Positions 45,212 to 54,440 are shown, counted from the first letter of the stretch. The stretch is 64,000 bases of DNA from Lacrimispora sp. 210928-DFI.3.58 (GCF_020554865.1 NZ_JAJCIC010000005.1:129364-193363); one strand, 5' to 3'. Notes: generated from the sequence alone by a model not told the origin. Program-made: numbers and translations.

Positions 45212-45892
45212 TTATCCTGAAATTCCATGTATCCTGGGATCCTTCGACCAAAGGAGAAGAAAGCTGTTCTTGTCATAGCCCGAAGGATAGAGAAGATCAA
45301 ACTCGATCTTGATGTCAGGTTTGGATTTGTTGATCTTAAACCCCAGCATTTTGATCTTATCCTTATTGAAGGCAGCCTGCATATCAGTCATTACTTCGTC
45401 AAAATGGTCAGTGGTGATCTTTACATACCCTCTGACAGGCTCGGCAGACAGGAACCGTATCCTGTGAAGGAGGATCTGGATAAATACTACCAAAAGCCCT
45501 GCACAGATGCCGATAAAATAGGAGCCGGCCCCGATGGCCATGCCCACTCCTGCTGTGGTCCATATGCCTGCGGCAGTGGTAAGGCCGCTCACCATGTTGT
45601 TGCGGACAAAGATAATGCCTGCGCCCAGAAAACCAACGCCGGAGACGATCTGGGCAGCAACCCTGGAGGCATCATAGTCAGGAATGTCCCCAAAACAATA
45701 TTTGGAAACGATCATGATCAATGCGGCGCCCAGGCTTACGATCGCATGGGTGCGCATACCTGCGCTCTTATCTCTGCTTTTCCGCTCATATCCGATGATA
45801 TATCCCAAAAAACATGCCAATATGATCCTTAAAAGCAGCTCCAGCTGAAAGAGAATATCTGAGCTTCTGAAAAATGAAAAAAGGTAATCCAT
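45212..45892 (-). CDS. MgtC/SapB family membrane protein
   Basis: 226 residues. N-terminal membrane domain with the signature GYERKSRDKSAGMRTHAIVS, VSGVGFLGAGIIF and GLTTAAGIWTTAGVGMAIG, then a soluble ACT-like tail. MgtC proteins are linked to magnesium homeostasis and modulation of membrane ATP synthase. ATG 45892 has GGAGGG seven bases upstream; a TTG two codons earlier is possible. Monocistronic. Confidence 0.92.
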   Translation of the reverse strand: MDYLFSFFRSSDILFQLELLLRIILACFLGYIIGYERKSRDKSAGMRTHAIVSLGAALIMIVSKYCFGDIPDYDASRVAAQIVSGVGFLGAGIIFVRNNMVSGLTTAAGIWTTAGVGMAIGAGSYFIGICAGLLVVFIQILLHRIRFLSAEPVRGYVKITTDHFDEVMTDMQAAFNKDKIKMLGFKINKSKPDIKIEFDLLYPSGYDKNSFLLLWSKDPRIHGISG

Positions 45893-45944
45893 ATGCAAGC
45901 CCTCCCTGATGTCAAATGATGCCTATGTTCTATCACATTTTACA

Positions 45945-46634
45945 TTATTTTACAACCTCTACAATCTGAAATCCCTTTTCTTTTAACAGCTCTTCGCAGG
46001 GGCTGTCCAAATGCATGCAGAATACCCGGCTGCGCTCTTTCGCAGGGATCCACTGCTCCAGCCTGCCATAAAAGCAATGGGAGGGGTTGGGAGAATCGTG
46101 GGTAGAGGTATCGTGGTAGATCCTGCCGATCTTTCCCTCCAGGAATCCTGCCAGAACCTGTTCAGGAAGAGCAGAGGAATCGCCGCTGTAATAAATGCAG
46201 TCCTCCCCATCAGAGAGAATATATCCATAGCATTTCATGTCAGCTGCGTGTTTTACCTCAACAGGCTCTGCAGTCAGCCCGGCGCCGTTTTCCGGCAGCC
46301 GTTCTGTGTAGACATAGCCCTTCTTATCAATGCCCTCCAATGTAAGGAGCTCCACGATGGTGTGCTCCGGATGGACCACATGGACCTGCATCTGGCGCAG
46401 GCAGTAGAAGTAGGAGATGAGAGTCCCCAGGCTTCCCACATGATCCGCATGAAGATGGGTCAGGATGACATAAACCTTTTCGATCTCATCCAGATCCACC
46501 AGGTGATACAGATGGTCAAAGGCGGTCTCGCCGCAGTCGATCAGGTACAGCTCCTTCCCGTAAAGGAAGTAAGCTCCCGTATTGCCATAAACAGGATAAA
46601 AGGCAGAGCCTTTTCCCAGAAAATTCAGCTTCAT
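45945..46634 (-). CDS. MBL-fold metallo-hydrolase (RNase Z-like)
   Basis: 229 residues. The metal-binding motif LTHLHADHVGS, further His in VEVKHAADM, Asp in IYYSGDSSA and the late His in FCMHLDSP define a binuclear metal site. Such enzymes cleave phosphodiesters or related esters. It begins 16 bases after the sugar permease stop and is the last gene of that ABC operon, so it may process the imported compound, perhaps a phosphorylated or cyclic sugar ester; this is inference. Confidence 0.85.
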   Translation of the reverse strand: MKLNFLGKGSAFYPVYGNTGAYFLYGKELYLIDCGETAFDHLYHLVDLDEIEKVYVILTHLHADHVGSLGTLISYFYCLRQMQVHVVHPEHTIVELLTLEGIDKKGYVYTERLPENGAGLTAEPVEVKHAADMKCYGYILSDGEDCIYYSGDSSALPEQVLAGFLEGKIGRIYHDTSTHDSPNPSHCFYGRLEQWIPAKERSRVFCMHLDSPCEELLKEKGFQIVEVVK

Positions 46635-46650
46635 ATGTGCAACCTCCTAG

Positions 46651-47472
46651 TTATTCTTTGATGCCTGCGCTTACAAAACTGCTCATAAACTGCTTCTGTG
46701 CAAAGAAGAATGCCACAAGAAGAGGAATGATGATGATAAATGCCGCCGCACAGACATTGGCCCACTGCATATTTGCCTCCTTTGATTTGGCGAAGATGGC
46801 AAGACCTACTGTCAGGGTACGGTTCTGAGGTGAATTGGTAACGATCAGGGGCCACAGGTAGTTGTTCCAGTGGTAGCTGACAGAGATCACGGCAAAGGAG
46901 AGGTATGCAGGCTTTGCACAGGGCATGTATACTTTCCAGATGGTCTGCCAGGTGCTGGCTCCATCGATCATAGCTGCCTCAGATAATGCTTTTGGTATCG
47001 ATTTAAAATGCTGTCTCAAGAGGAAGATGGCCATGGCGCTTCCGTAGAAAGGAAGCATCATACCAATCTTTGTATCTATCAGCTTGAGCTCTGATAAGGT
47101 CATAAAGTTTGGTGTGATCAGTACATCATTGGGGATGATGATCTGCATGAAGATCACTGCAAACACCAGGGAGGATCCCTTAAAATCCATAACGCCCAGG
47201 GCATAAGCTGCAAGAGTGGAAGTGAAAAACTGCACTGCAAAGGTGCACACTACCAGGGTCAGAGTATTCAAATAGTAAGTTCCAAATGGAATGGCATTCC
47301 ATACATAGGCGATGTTGTCCAGGGTAAATGCTGTTGTTGGGAACAAGGTCATATGGAAGGAGGGAATAGAGAATGCTGTTCCTACCAGCCAAATGAGGGG
47401 GATGAGCCACAGGACGCCTAAAATGACTGCAAATACAGTGATAGCGAAACCGATTAATTTTCTCCGTTGCAA
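46651..47472 (-). CDS. carbohydrate ABC transporter permease (MalG/UgpE type)
   Basis: 273 residues, six hydrophobic helices, and the EAA loop EAAMIDGASTWQTIWKVYMP. The start is a TTG at 47472-47470, with AAAGGAGG eight bases upstream and no better ATG. It pairs with the permease encoded upstream. Confidence 0.93.
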   Translation of the reverse strand: MQRRKLIGFAITVFAVILGVLWLIPLIWLVGTAFSIPSFHMTLFPTTAFTLDNIAYVWNAIPFGTYYLNTLTLVVCTFAVQFFTSTLAAYALGVMDFKGSSLVFAVIFMQIIIPNDVLITPNFMTLSELKLIDTKIGMMLPFYGSAMAIFLLRQHFKSIPKALSEAAMIDGASTWQTIWKVYMPCAKPAYLSFAVISVSYHWNNYLWPLIVTNSPQNRTLTVGLAIFAKSKEANMQWANVCAAAFIIIIPLLVAFFFAQKQFMSSFVSAGIKE

Positions 47473-47486
47473 ATTTACCGCCTCCT

Positions 47487-48383
47487 TTAATTATAATGTA
47501 TTTTCTTATCCTGGCTTAAGAACCTGGGCAGAGCCACGATCATAAGAAGGACAAGCATAACGGTTGTAAGGGCGGATGAAATACCGTAGTTGAAGTTCGT
47601 GAAGCCCTGCTGATAAATGTAGTACAGAAGCAGGGTGGAGGCGTTGTTGGGAGCGCCCTCTGTCATGATAACAACATGATCCACCAGCTTAAAGCTGTTT
47701 GTCAGTGCGATGGTGGATACGAACAGGAAGGTTGGTGCCAGCAGAGGCAGTGTGATCCTCCTGAAAATGGTCCAGGCATTGGCTCCGTCGATGCGTGCGG
47801 CTTCGTTTACGTCTTCAGAAATACTCTGAATGCCGGAGAGGAAGAATACCATCAGGTATCCGGCCTCCTTCCAGACATACATGAAGGCCATAGCAGGGAG
47901 AACTGTTTTCTTGCTGGAAAGTACATTCATTGGCTTTAAACCAAAGCTTGCAAGCATCTGGTCAAACAGGCCGTTCTTTGCCATGTAGATGAACATCCAG
48001 ATACTGGCAATAGCGATCATGGGCATGATGACCGGATAGAAATAAGCAGTGCGGACAAACCCGGTGGCGCGGCTTTTTCTGTTGACAATGGTTGCCAGGA
48101 AAAGGCCTACTACCATGCTGGGGATGATCGTAATAAGCGCAAAGTAAAGGGTGTTGCCCATCACCTTCCAGAAGAGGGAGGACTTTGCCAGGGTCATATA
48201 ATTTTCCAGCCCGATAAACTCCGCCCCCTTCATACCCAGCTTATATTTTGTGAGGCTTAAGTAAACGCTGCGGAAAATAGGCCATACCGTAAAGGTCAGC
48301 ATAAAAATCAGAGATGGCGCGACTAAAAGCCAGGCCAGGAGATTCTTGCGAAGGTCACGTTGTTTTTTGGTAAGGGTTTTCAT
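47487..48383 (-). CDS. carbohydrate ABC transporter permease (MalF/UgpA type)
   Basis: 298 residues, six hydrophobic helices and EAA loop EAARIDGANAWTIFRRITLP. ATG 48383 follows AGAGGA; an in-frame codon seven residues earlier is less likely. No ATPase is encoded here, so a shared MsmK-type ATPase from elsewhere must energise the importer. Confidence 0.93.
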   Translation of the reverse strand: MKTLTKKQRDLRKNLLAWLLVAPSLIFMLTFTVWPIFRSVYLSLTKYKLGMKGAEFIGLENYMTLAKSSLFWKVMGNTLYFALITIIPSMVVGLFLATIVNRKSRATGFVRTAYFYPVIMPMIAIASIWMFIYMAKNGLFDQMLASFGLKPMNVLSSKKTVLPAMAFMYVWKEAGYLMVFFLSGIQSISEDVNEAARIDGANAWTIFRRITLPLLAPTFLFVSTIALTNSFKLVDHVVIMTEGAPNNASTLLLYYIYQQGFTNFNYGISSALTTVMLVLLMIVALPRFLSQDKKIHYN

Positions 48384-48418
48384 ATGTCTATCCTCTTTTA
48401 TCAATGCCGATTAAGAAT

Positions 48419-48445
48419 GGGGCCCTCCGGTTGGGAGGGCCTTTA
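48419..48445 (-). terminator. intercistronic hairpin after the binding-protein gene
   Basis: GGCCCTCC (48421-48428) pairs with GGAGGGCC (48434-48441), loop GGTTG. It separates the binding-protein gene from the permeases; without a T run it probably stabilises or partly stops the transcript. Confidence 0.65.
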
Positions 48446-48457
48446 TGAAACGTCAGT

Positions 48458-49843
48458 TTACTGGTACTCAGCCAGGATCTCAGTTGCCTGTTCCTGTGCT
48501 GCTGTCAATGCTTCCTGTGCGGTTGCATCGCCGACAACGGCTGCCTGGATGTTGTCATTTAATACTCTCCAGATCTCAGCTGCATTGTAGGTGGTAAGCT
48601 CTGGCTTGGAGATCGGGATCTGCTCGTAAGCGATCTTTGCCTGTGGAAGCTCCTCGTAATAGTTCTTTAAGAGGTCTGTCTCAAAGCAGGACTTTCTTGT
48701 TGCAACATAGCCTGTATCTAAGGACCACTGAGCAGCTCTCTCTGTTTCTGTTGCAAACTTGATGAATTTCCAAGCTGCCTGTACTCTGTCCTCAGAAATA
48801 CCGTTGGAGATATAGAAGTTGCCGCCGCCGGTAGCTGCTGCCTGTCTCTTGTTGCCTGGCAGGAATGCGGTGCCGAACTCAAACTCTGCGTTCTGGCTGA
48901 TGTTAGCCAGGTTGCCGGTGGTGTGGTAGATCATAGCAACCTCGCCTGCTAAGAACTGAGTAGGAAGATCAGTCCACTGTACGATGCCGGGAGCCATGAT
49001 CTCATACTTGTTCTGAAGGTCGAGCCAGAGCTGAAGTGCCTCTACGTTCTCAGGTGTATCGAACAGAACAGCCTTGCCGTCCTCTGTCATCAGGTTTTCG
49101 CCGTTTACACTGTTCTGGAGGCAGAAGCCTGTGAACTGCCACTGAGCAGAACCGGAGTTCAGAGCGATACCTACGCCGTAACGGTTCTCATTGGTAAGCT
49201 TCTGTCCGTACTCAACGAGTTCGTCCCAGGTGGTAGGAGCCTTCTCCGGATCTAAGCCGACCTCTTTGAAGGCGTCTTTGTTATAGTAAAGGATCTCAGT
49301 ACTTCTCTGGAATGGGATGGAGTAGATCTGTCCGTCCACATAGGAGTCTTCCATGAAGCCCTCAAGAAAATCAGAGATATAGGCCTCGCCCTCCTCATCA
49401 GCTGCGATGAGGTCGTCTAATGGCATTGCCATACCAGTGGAAGCCATGGTAAAGCGCTGGGTTGCAAGGCTTACGAATACATCCGGCGGGGTTCCGCCCT
49501 GGATAGCAGTCTGGATCTTTGTAACAGTGTCATCGTAGTTTCCAGTGTAAACCGGCTCAACAACAATGTCAGGATTTTCTGCGTTGAAGTCAGCGCAGAT
49601 CTTCTCAATAAGCTGTGCAGCGGAGCCGCCTACATTGACCGGATAATAGAAGGTCAGGTGAAGAGCATCACCGCTTGACTCAGCTGGTGCCTCTGCGGCT
49701 GCTGCTGTGGTCTCGCCGGAAGCTGCCTGGGTTGCAGGTGCCTGAGTAGCCTGCTGTGCGTTGCCGCTGTTTCCGCAGCCGGAAAGGGCAAGGGCGGAAG
49801 CTGCCATACATGCCGCTGCTGCAAATGCTAAATTCTTTTTCAT
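48458..49843 (-). CDS. sugar ABC transporter substrate-binding lipoprotein (family 1)
   Basis: 461 residues. Lipobox LALSGC (Cys23), Gln/Ala/Thr-rich linker, then the family 1 fold with LTFYYPVNVGG, the hinge motif DGQIYSIPFQRSTEILYYNK and WKFIKFATETERAAQW. It binds a sugar or glycerophosphodiester-like solute and delivers it to the two permeases. First gene of the operon, with a strong promoter and LacI-type operator upstream. Confidence 0.94.
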   Translation of the reverse strand: MKKNLAFAAAACMAASALALSGCGNSGNAQQATQAPATQAASGETTAAAAEAPAESSGDALHLTFYYPVNVGGSAAQLIEKICADFNAENPDIVVEPVYTGNYDDTVTKIQTAIQGGTPPDVFVSLATQRFTMASTGMAMPLDDLIAADEEGEAYISDFLEGFMEDSYVDGQIYSIPFQRSTEILYYNKDAFKEVGLDPEKAPTTWDELVEYGQKLTNENRYGVGIALNSGSAQWQFTGFCLQNSVNGENLMTEDGKAVLFDTPENVEALQLWLDLQNKYEIMAPGIVQWTDLPTQFLAGEVAMIYHTTGNLANISQNAEFEFGTAFLPGNKRQAAATGGGNFYISNGISEDRVQAAWKFIKFATETERAAQWSLDTGYVATRKSCFETDLLKNYYEELPQAKIAYEQIPISKPELTTYNAAEIWRVLNDNIQAAVVGDATAQEALTAAQEQATEILAEYQ

Positions 49844-49884
49844 GTGTCTCCTCCTTTTTGAGTTCCTGTTTAACGGATGATTTG

Positions 49885-49913
49885 ATTATAACATCGATAT
49901 TGAAACGTGTCAA
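49885..49913 (-). promoter_or_regulatory. ABC operon promoter with LacI-type operator
   Basis: On the minus strand TTGACA (49913-49908) and TATAAT (49890-49885) are exactly 17 bp apart. TTGAAACGTGTCAA (49900-49913), a near-palindrome with central ACGT typical of LacI-family operators, overlaps the -35. Repression by the divergent regulator is likely. A second palindrome, ATGTTTCAAAACAT (50016-50029), lies nearer that regulator's gene. Confidence 0.7.
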
Positions 49914-50089
49914 TTAGTATATTATACTTTTTACACAAACTTTACACTATTTTACAAGAAACAACAAATAAAATTTACAATAGATTACCATAAAAGCTGA
50001 AAAAACAAATTGAATATGTTTCAAAACATGATTTAAAGATTGTTGTTTTTTTTCACATATGATATATTAGAAGAAGACAGGAGGTTGCT

Positions 50090-52312
50090 ATGGTAACAAT
50101 TAAGGATATTGCTAAGCTGGCAGGAGTGGCGCAGGGAACAGTCTCCAATGTGCTTAACGGAAAGGGAAACGTCAGCAGTGAGAAGATCAGACGTGTCATG
50201 GATGCAGCCCATGAGCTGGGCTATGTGCCGAATGAAAGAGCGGCCCTTTTGCGCAAAGGGCTCAATAATTCCCTGGCAGTTATCATGCCTGATTCCCGCG
50301 CAAGGCAGTATGAGGATTTCTATCTCAGTTTTAAAAATTATGCATCAGGCCATGGCTTTACGGTTACCAGGTACTTGACCAATGAAAATACGCCGGGAAG
50401 TGAAATGGAAGCCCTTACGGAAATACGGCCTCTTATGGTAAGAGGGATTGCCTGCATTTCTGCTGTGGCAGGGACAAATTGTGAGGAAGCAGTATATAAG
50501 GAAGGCAGCGCTTTCTGGGAGGAAGGAGAAATGCCGGGTCTGGTGTTCATTGACCGTCGGCCAGGCTTTGAGGCAGATTTTATCGGCTTTGACTATAAGG
50601 CAGCCGGGGCCGGGATGGCAAGGGAGGCGATCCTGCGCAGATACAGCAATGTATGTCTGCTTACAGGAAATCTGGATTATTCCAATGAAGCAGACTTCTA
50701 CAGGGGCTTCATGGATACCATAGGGAGATCCGACTGCCAGGTCATGCACATTCAGACAGACTCCTTCCGAAGATACCAGAATATCATGCAGATATTCAAC
50801 GGACCTATGCCCCAGGCATTCTTTATCTCCAATTATGGCTTTGCGGAGAGTGTGAAAGATCTCTGCCTGACCTTTTACGGTACAGACGCCCCATTAGATA
50901 TCTATACGGTTTCCCCGGTATTTACCATGCCGGAAAATGACTTTAAAAAATATGAAATGGATTACCGCCAGCTGGGAAAGGTGGCAGCAGAAACTCTGAT
51001 ACGCCAGGCCCAGGGCCGGGAGAAGCAGGGAAGCTGCCGCAAGCTGGTGGAGAGCAGCGGCTTTCGTGACTGGTATTCTAATATTATTGTGTCAAAGAGT
51101 AAAAAGCCTCTCAATGTGATCACCCTTGACAGCCCGGAGGCCTACATCATGAGGAATTTCTCAAAGCTGTATACGAAAAAAAGCGGCATTGATGTAAATA
51201 TCTGCATTTATTCCTATGATGAAATTTATGAGGCCTTTAATGCCATGGATGCCTCTGCACGGTTTGATGTTCTCCGTCTGGATGTGACCTGGCTTTCCTG
51301 GTTTGCCGAGAAGCTGCTCATGCCCCTGACGGATATCGATCCTGGGATAGAACCGGTTCTTGAGGGCTTTTTGGAGGGGACTCCCGGTCATTATGCAAGG
51401 ATCCACGGGAAGATCTACGCCCTTCCCTCCACTCCCAGCGTGCAGATACTGTATTATAGAAAGGATCTGTTTGAAAGCCCGATCTATAACAGGATGTATT
51501 TTGAACAGTTTCGGACAGAGCTGGCTCCGCCGGAGACATTTTCCGAGTTTAACCGCATTGCCTCCTTCTTCACCAGGGCTGTAAATCCCATGTCGCCAGT
51601 GGAATATGGCGCCACGATCACCCTGGGCTCCACCGGTGTGGCTGGTTCCGAATTCCTGTCAAGGCTCTTCAGCCACCAGGAAAACCTCTATGACGGGAAT
51701 CAGGAAATACACCTGGATTCGGAGGTATCCCTTCAGTCCTTAAAGGAGCTGATCGAAGTAAAGCGTTATACGGCGGCAGACTACTGTAACTGGTGGACCA
51801 ATACGGCAAGAAGCTTTGCGGAAGGTAATTTCGCCATGGCCCCCCTCTACAGCAACTATGCCAGCGATCTTCTGGGCCATGCCTCCAACGTGGTAGGGAA
51901 GATCGGCTATACCATGATGCCGGGCGCCAATCCCGTTATCGGAGGAGGAAGCCTGGGAGTGTCAAAATACTCCGAACACCCGGAGGATGCCTTATCCTTC
52001 ATCAAATGGATGTGCAGCGAGCCTATTTCCTCGGCCGCCTCCCTTTTGGGAAGCACCTCTCCCTGTAAAAGGACCTATGACAACTACGAGGTGATCCACA
52101 ACTTCCCATGGATGAACCTCTCCAAAAAGTGCTTTGCCCTCACCAGAGGCAACCGCATCCCGGAGAAGGCAGGGATGCCTTTTGACGAGCGGCGTTTCCT
52201 GAGCATTCTGGGCATGGCAGTCAAGAACGCCTACAGCAGCGTCACCACCCCGGAGGACGCCTTAAGAAATGCCCAGGAACAGTTTGAAAAATATTTCCAG
52301 TGTAAATTTTGA
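50090..52312 (+). CDS. LacI family regulator fused to a solute-binding-protein-like domain
   Basis: 740 residues, over twice a normal LacI protein. Residues 2-55 are a LacI helix-turn-helix (IKDIAKLAGVAQGTVSNVLN), 60-330 a periplasmic-binding-like sensor (NNSLAVIMPDSRARQYEDFY). From about 345 a second sensor begins that resembles family 1 extracellular solute-binding proteins, with the hinge motif HGKIYALPSTPSVQILYYRK parallel to the neighbouring transporter's own motif. No signal peptide, so it is cytoplasmic. It may read the imported sugar with a copy of the transporter's binding fold. Divergent from the ABC operon. Confidence 0.85.
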   Translation: MVTIKDIAKLAGVAQGTVSNVLNGKGNVSSEKIRRVMDAAHELGYVPNERAALLRKGLNNSLAVIMPDSRARQYEDFYLSFKNYASGHGFTVTRYLTNENTPGSEMEALTEIRPLMVRGIACISAVAGTNCEEAVYKEGSAFWEEGEMPGLVFIDRRPGFEADFIGFDYKAAGAGMAREAILRRYSNVCLLTGNLDYSNEADFYRGFMDTIGRSDCQVMHIQTDSFRRYQNIMQIFNGPMPQAFFISNYGFAESVKDLCLTFYGTDAPLDIYTVSPVFTMPENDFKKYEMDYRQLGKVAAETLIRQAQGREKQGSCRKLVESSGFRDWYSNIIVSKSKKPLNVITLDSPEAYIMRNFSKLYTKKSGIDVNICIYSYDEIYEAFNAMDASARFDVLRLDVTWLSWFAEKLLMPLTDIDPGIEPVLEGFLEGTPGHYARIHGKIYALPSTPSVQILYYRKDLFESPIYNRMYFEQFRTELAPPETFSEFNRIASFFTRAVNPMSPVEYGATITLGSTGVAGSEFLSRLFSHQENLYDGNQEIHLDSEVSLQSLKELIEVKRYTAADYCNWWTNTARSFAEGNFAMAPLYSNYASDLLGHASNVVGKIGYTMMPGANPVIGGGSLGVSKYSEHPEDALSFIKWMCSEPISSAASLLGSTSPCKRTYDNYEVIHNFPWMNLSKKCFALTRGNRIPEKAGMPFDERRFLSILGMAVKNAYSSVTTPEDALRNAQEQFEKYFQCKF

Positions 52313-52322
52313 GCTGGGTTTT

Positions 52323-52574
52323 CCTTTCGTTTCCGCAGTTTGCGCTGGGCCTGCCGGGAGGAGGGCTGGAGGCTCCGGGTTTCGGACCTAAGAAGTGCTA
52401 AGACACCTGTTTTTTTCTAAAGGCCAGAGCCGAATCAAAGAAACTCGCTGCGCTCAAACAATCATTGATTCGGCTCTGAACGAAAAAACCAGCTGCCTAA
52501 GCACTTCTAAGGTCCTGCAAAGTCGCCCCAGCCCTCCTCCCGGCAGGCCCAGCGCAAACTGCGGAAACGAAAGG
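52323..52574. repeat. 252-bp foldback element with 47-bp perfect terminal inverted repeats
   Basis: Left arm 52323-52369 and right arm 52528-52574 are perfect reverse complements (47 of 47). Inside, GGACCTAAGAAGTGCTAAG (left) and CTTAGCACTTCTAAGG-type sequence (right) pair with few mismatches, and CAGAGCCGAATCAA/TTGATTCGGCTCTG form a 14-bp inner stem. The whole unit can fold into one long hairpin. No gene inside. It starts 10 bp after the LacI-fusion stop. A diverged half copy is at 36488. Confidence 0.92.
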
Positions 52575-52660
52575 TTTTACATGCCCTTCCCCTTGGCAGC
52601 AACGGCAAAATCTGATATGATGTGAAATATTTACAGAGTATTATTTGGGGAGTTATGATC

Positions 52661-53545
52661 ATGAACACACGGCAGATAGAGTACATCTTAGAGATCGCAA
52701 ATGAACGGAACATGCAGCGGGCAGCTCAGAAAATGTTTGTTTCCCAGTCCACCCTCAGTCAGACGCTGGCGAAATTGGAGAAGGAATTAAATTGTCAGCT
52801 GTTTACAAGGAATATTCGTGAAATGATTCCGACAAGGGCAGGAGAAGTTTATATCCGGGCAGCAAAAGAAATGCTGGATATCAAAAAAGCAGCATATGAA
52901 GAGATCGCCAGGATCGCAAATGTTTCTCAGAAAAATTACCGCATTGGTATTTCCTCCCATGAAGGCATGGACCGGTTCCTGGTTGCTTCCGGGCATCTGC
53001 AGAAGACATATAAGGATATCGATATCCATGCGATCGAGGACAACTTTGACGGACTTCTGGAAAAATTGATGCAGAAGAAATTGACATTTGCGATCACTAC
53101 CTGCGATTCCGTTCAAATGCTCCCGCTGCCGCACAAGGTACTCAAATGTGAGGAGATAAAGCTGGTTGCGCCGGAAGGCTGGCATCCGCAAGGATTGGAA
53201 TTCTGCCCAAATGAAGTGAATTGGACACAGCTAAAGAGGGAGCGGCTGATCCTTCCTCTTCCCAGATCGACCACAAGAACCATGGTGGACAAGGCATTAA
53301 AGCAGCATGATATCCGCCCTATCATTGCGATGGAAATAGGCAATGTCGAGTCTACTCTGAAATTTGTGAGCCAGGGAAATGGCATTAGTTATCTGCCGGA
53401 GAGTCTTTTGACAGATAAGACAGGGTACTATTTCCTGTCAATGAAGCCGAAGCTGCTCCGGCATCTGGTGGTGATCTATAACGAGGGCACGGATGAGGAC
53501 CCTATTGTACACCGTTTTATGGAATTATTAACAAATGCAGAATAG
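52661..53545 (+). CDS. LysR family transcriptional regulator
   Basis: 294 residues. N-terminal winged helix MNTRQIEYILEIANERNMQR and VSQSTLSQTLAKLEKELN, then a substrate-binding domain of two lobes. ATG 52661 has GGGGAG eight bases upstream, unlike ATG 52655. It reads toward the sugar-acid/TRAP operon at 53778, and the gap contains a palindrome and promoter, so it is the likely regulator of that operon. Confidence 0.92.
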   Translation: MNTRQIEYILEIANERNMQRAAQKMFVSQSTLSQTLAKLEKELNCQLFTRNIREMIPTRAGEVYIRAAKEMLDIKKAAYEEIARIANVSQKNYRIGISSHEGMDRFLVASGHLQKTYKDIDIHAIEDNFDGLLEKLMQKKLTFAITTCDSVQMLPLPHKVLKCEEIKLVAPEGWHPQGLEFCPNEVNWTQLKRERLILPLPRSTTRTMVDKALKQHDIRPIIAMEIGNVESTLKFVSQGNGISYLPESLLTDKTGYYFLSMKPKLLRHLVVIYNEGTDEDPIVHRFMELLTNAE

Positions 53546-53550
53546 TCTGA

Positions 53551-53587
53551 GAGAGATTGCGGTCATAGCAGTCTCTTTTCTTTTTCT
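53551..53587 (+). terminator. terminator of the LysR gene
   Basis: GAGAGATTGC (53551-53560) pairs with GCAGTCTCT (53568-53576), followed by TTTCTTTTT. Confidence 0.75.
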
Positions 53588-53590
53588 GAA

Positions 53591-53705
53591 ATTGCGATAA
53601 GTTTTTCTAATAGCTCTTTATCACAATTTTCCATTGCAATAAGTTTTTGTGATAATGTTCAATGATTATTAAGAATTGGTAAAAATGTTTGTGCAATATT
53701 ATAAT
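53591..53705 (+). promoter_or_regulatory. operator and promoter of the KDPG aldolase-TRAP operon
   Basis: TTATCACAAT-TTTCC-ATTGCAATAA (53618-53642) is a 25-bp near-palindrome with LysR-type spacing. TTGCGATAAGTTTTTCTAAT (about 53592) is echoed by TTGCAATAAGTTTTTGTGAT (about 53635). TTGGTA (53676-53681) and TATAAT (53700-53705) are 18 bp apart. Confidence 0.55.
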
Positions 53706-53777
53706 AGAATCAGATTTGAGACAGAGATCAAAAATCATTCACGTGAATTATAAGTTCTATTTTCAGGAGGAAAAGAT

Positions 53778-54428
53778 ATGGAAGACAGAAATGCTGTACA
53801 GGATCTCATGGAGGCAAAGCTGGTAGCGATCTTCAGAGGCGTACCTGCAGAGAAAGCAGCCGATGTGGCAAAAGCATTAAAAGAAGGAGGCGTAAAATTT
53901 TTTGAAGTCTGCCTAAACCAGAGCAGCCGGGATATAAAGGGAGAGTTTCAAAAACAGTTTGAGGCTGTGAAGCAGGTGGTCGGCGAAGACGGTTATGTGG
54001 GAGCCGGAACGGTTCTTACCGTTGAACAGGTGGATTTTGTGAAGGAAATGGGTGGAGAGATGATCGTCTCCCCGTGTACGGATGAGAATATCATCCGAAG
54101 GGCAAAAGAACTGGGAATGGTGTGCATCCCAGGTGCTATGACACCTACGGAAGTCCATAACGCCTATGTAGCAGGAGCAGACGTGGTAAAGATGTATGTT
54201 GTTGAAGAGCCCCACTATATACAGATGTTAAAAGGTCCGCTGGGCCACATTCCTCTCCAGATCACATGCAATGTAAGTACAGAAACCATTCCCGAATTTT
54301 TAAAGGCAGGGGTCAAAGCCTTTGGAACAAAGGCAATGCTTCCGGATGCATTAGTAAACGCAGGGGACTATGCAGGAATTAAAGAAAAAGCGCAGAAGTT
54401 TGTTGAAGCAATCAAAAAGGCATCATAA
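53778..54428 (+). CDS. eda: 2-dehydro-3-deoxy-6-phosphogluconate/4-hydroxy-2-oxoglutarate aldolase
   Basis: 216 residues. Class I KDPG aldolase pattern: LVAIFRGVPAEKAADVAKAL with the catalytic Glu region, YVGAGTVLTVEQ, MIVSPCTDENI, and the Schiff-base Lys in ADVVKMYVVEE. It splits keto-deoxy sugar acids to pyruvate and an aldehyde (phosphate). First gene of an operon with YhcH, a TRAP importer and an HpaI-type aldolase. GGAGG precedes the ATG. Whether the substrate is phosphorylated cannot be told. Confidence 0.85.
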   Translation: MEDRNAVQDLMEAKLVAIFRGVPAEKAADVAKALKEGGVKFFEVCLNQSSRDIKGEFQKQFEAVKQVVGEDGYVGAGTVLTVEQVDFVKEMGGEMIVSPCTDENIIRRAKELGMVCIPGAMTPTEVHNAYVAGADVVKMYVVEEPHYIQMLKGPLGHIPLQITCNVSTETIPEFLKAGVKAFGTKAMLPDALVNAGDYAGIKEKAQKFVEAIKKAS

Positions 54429-54440
54429 AGGAGGAGGTAT

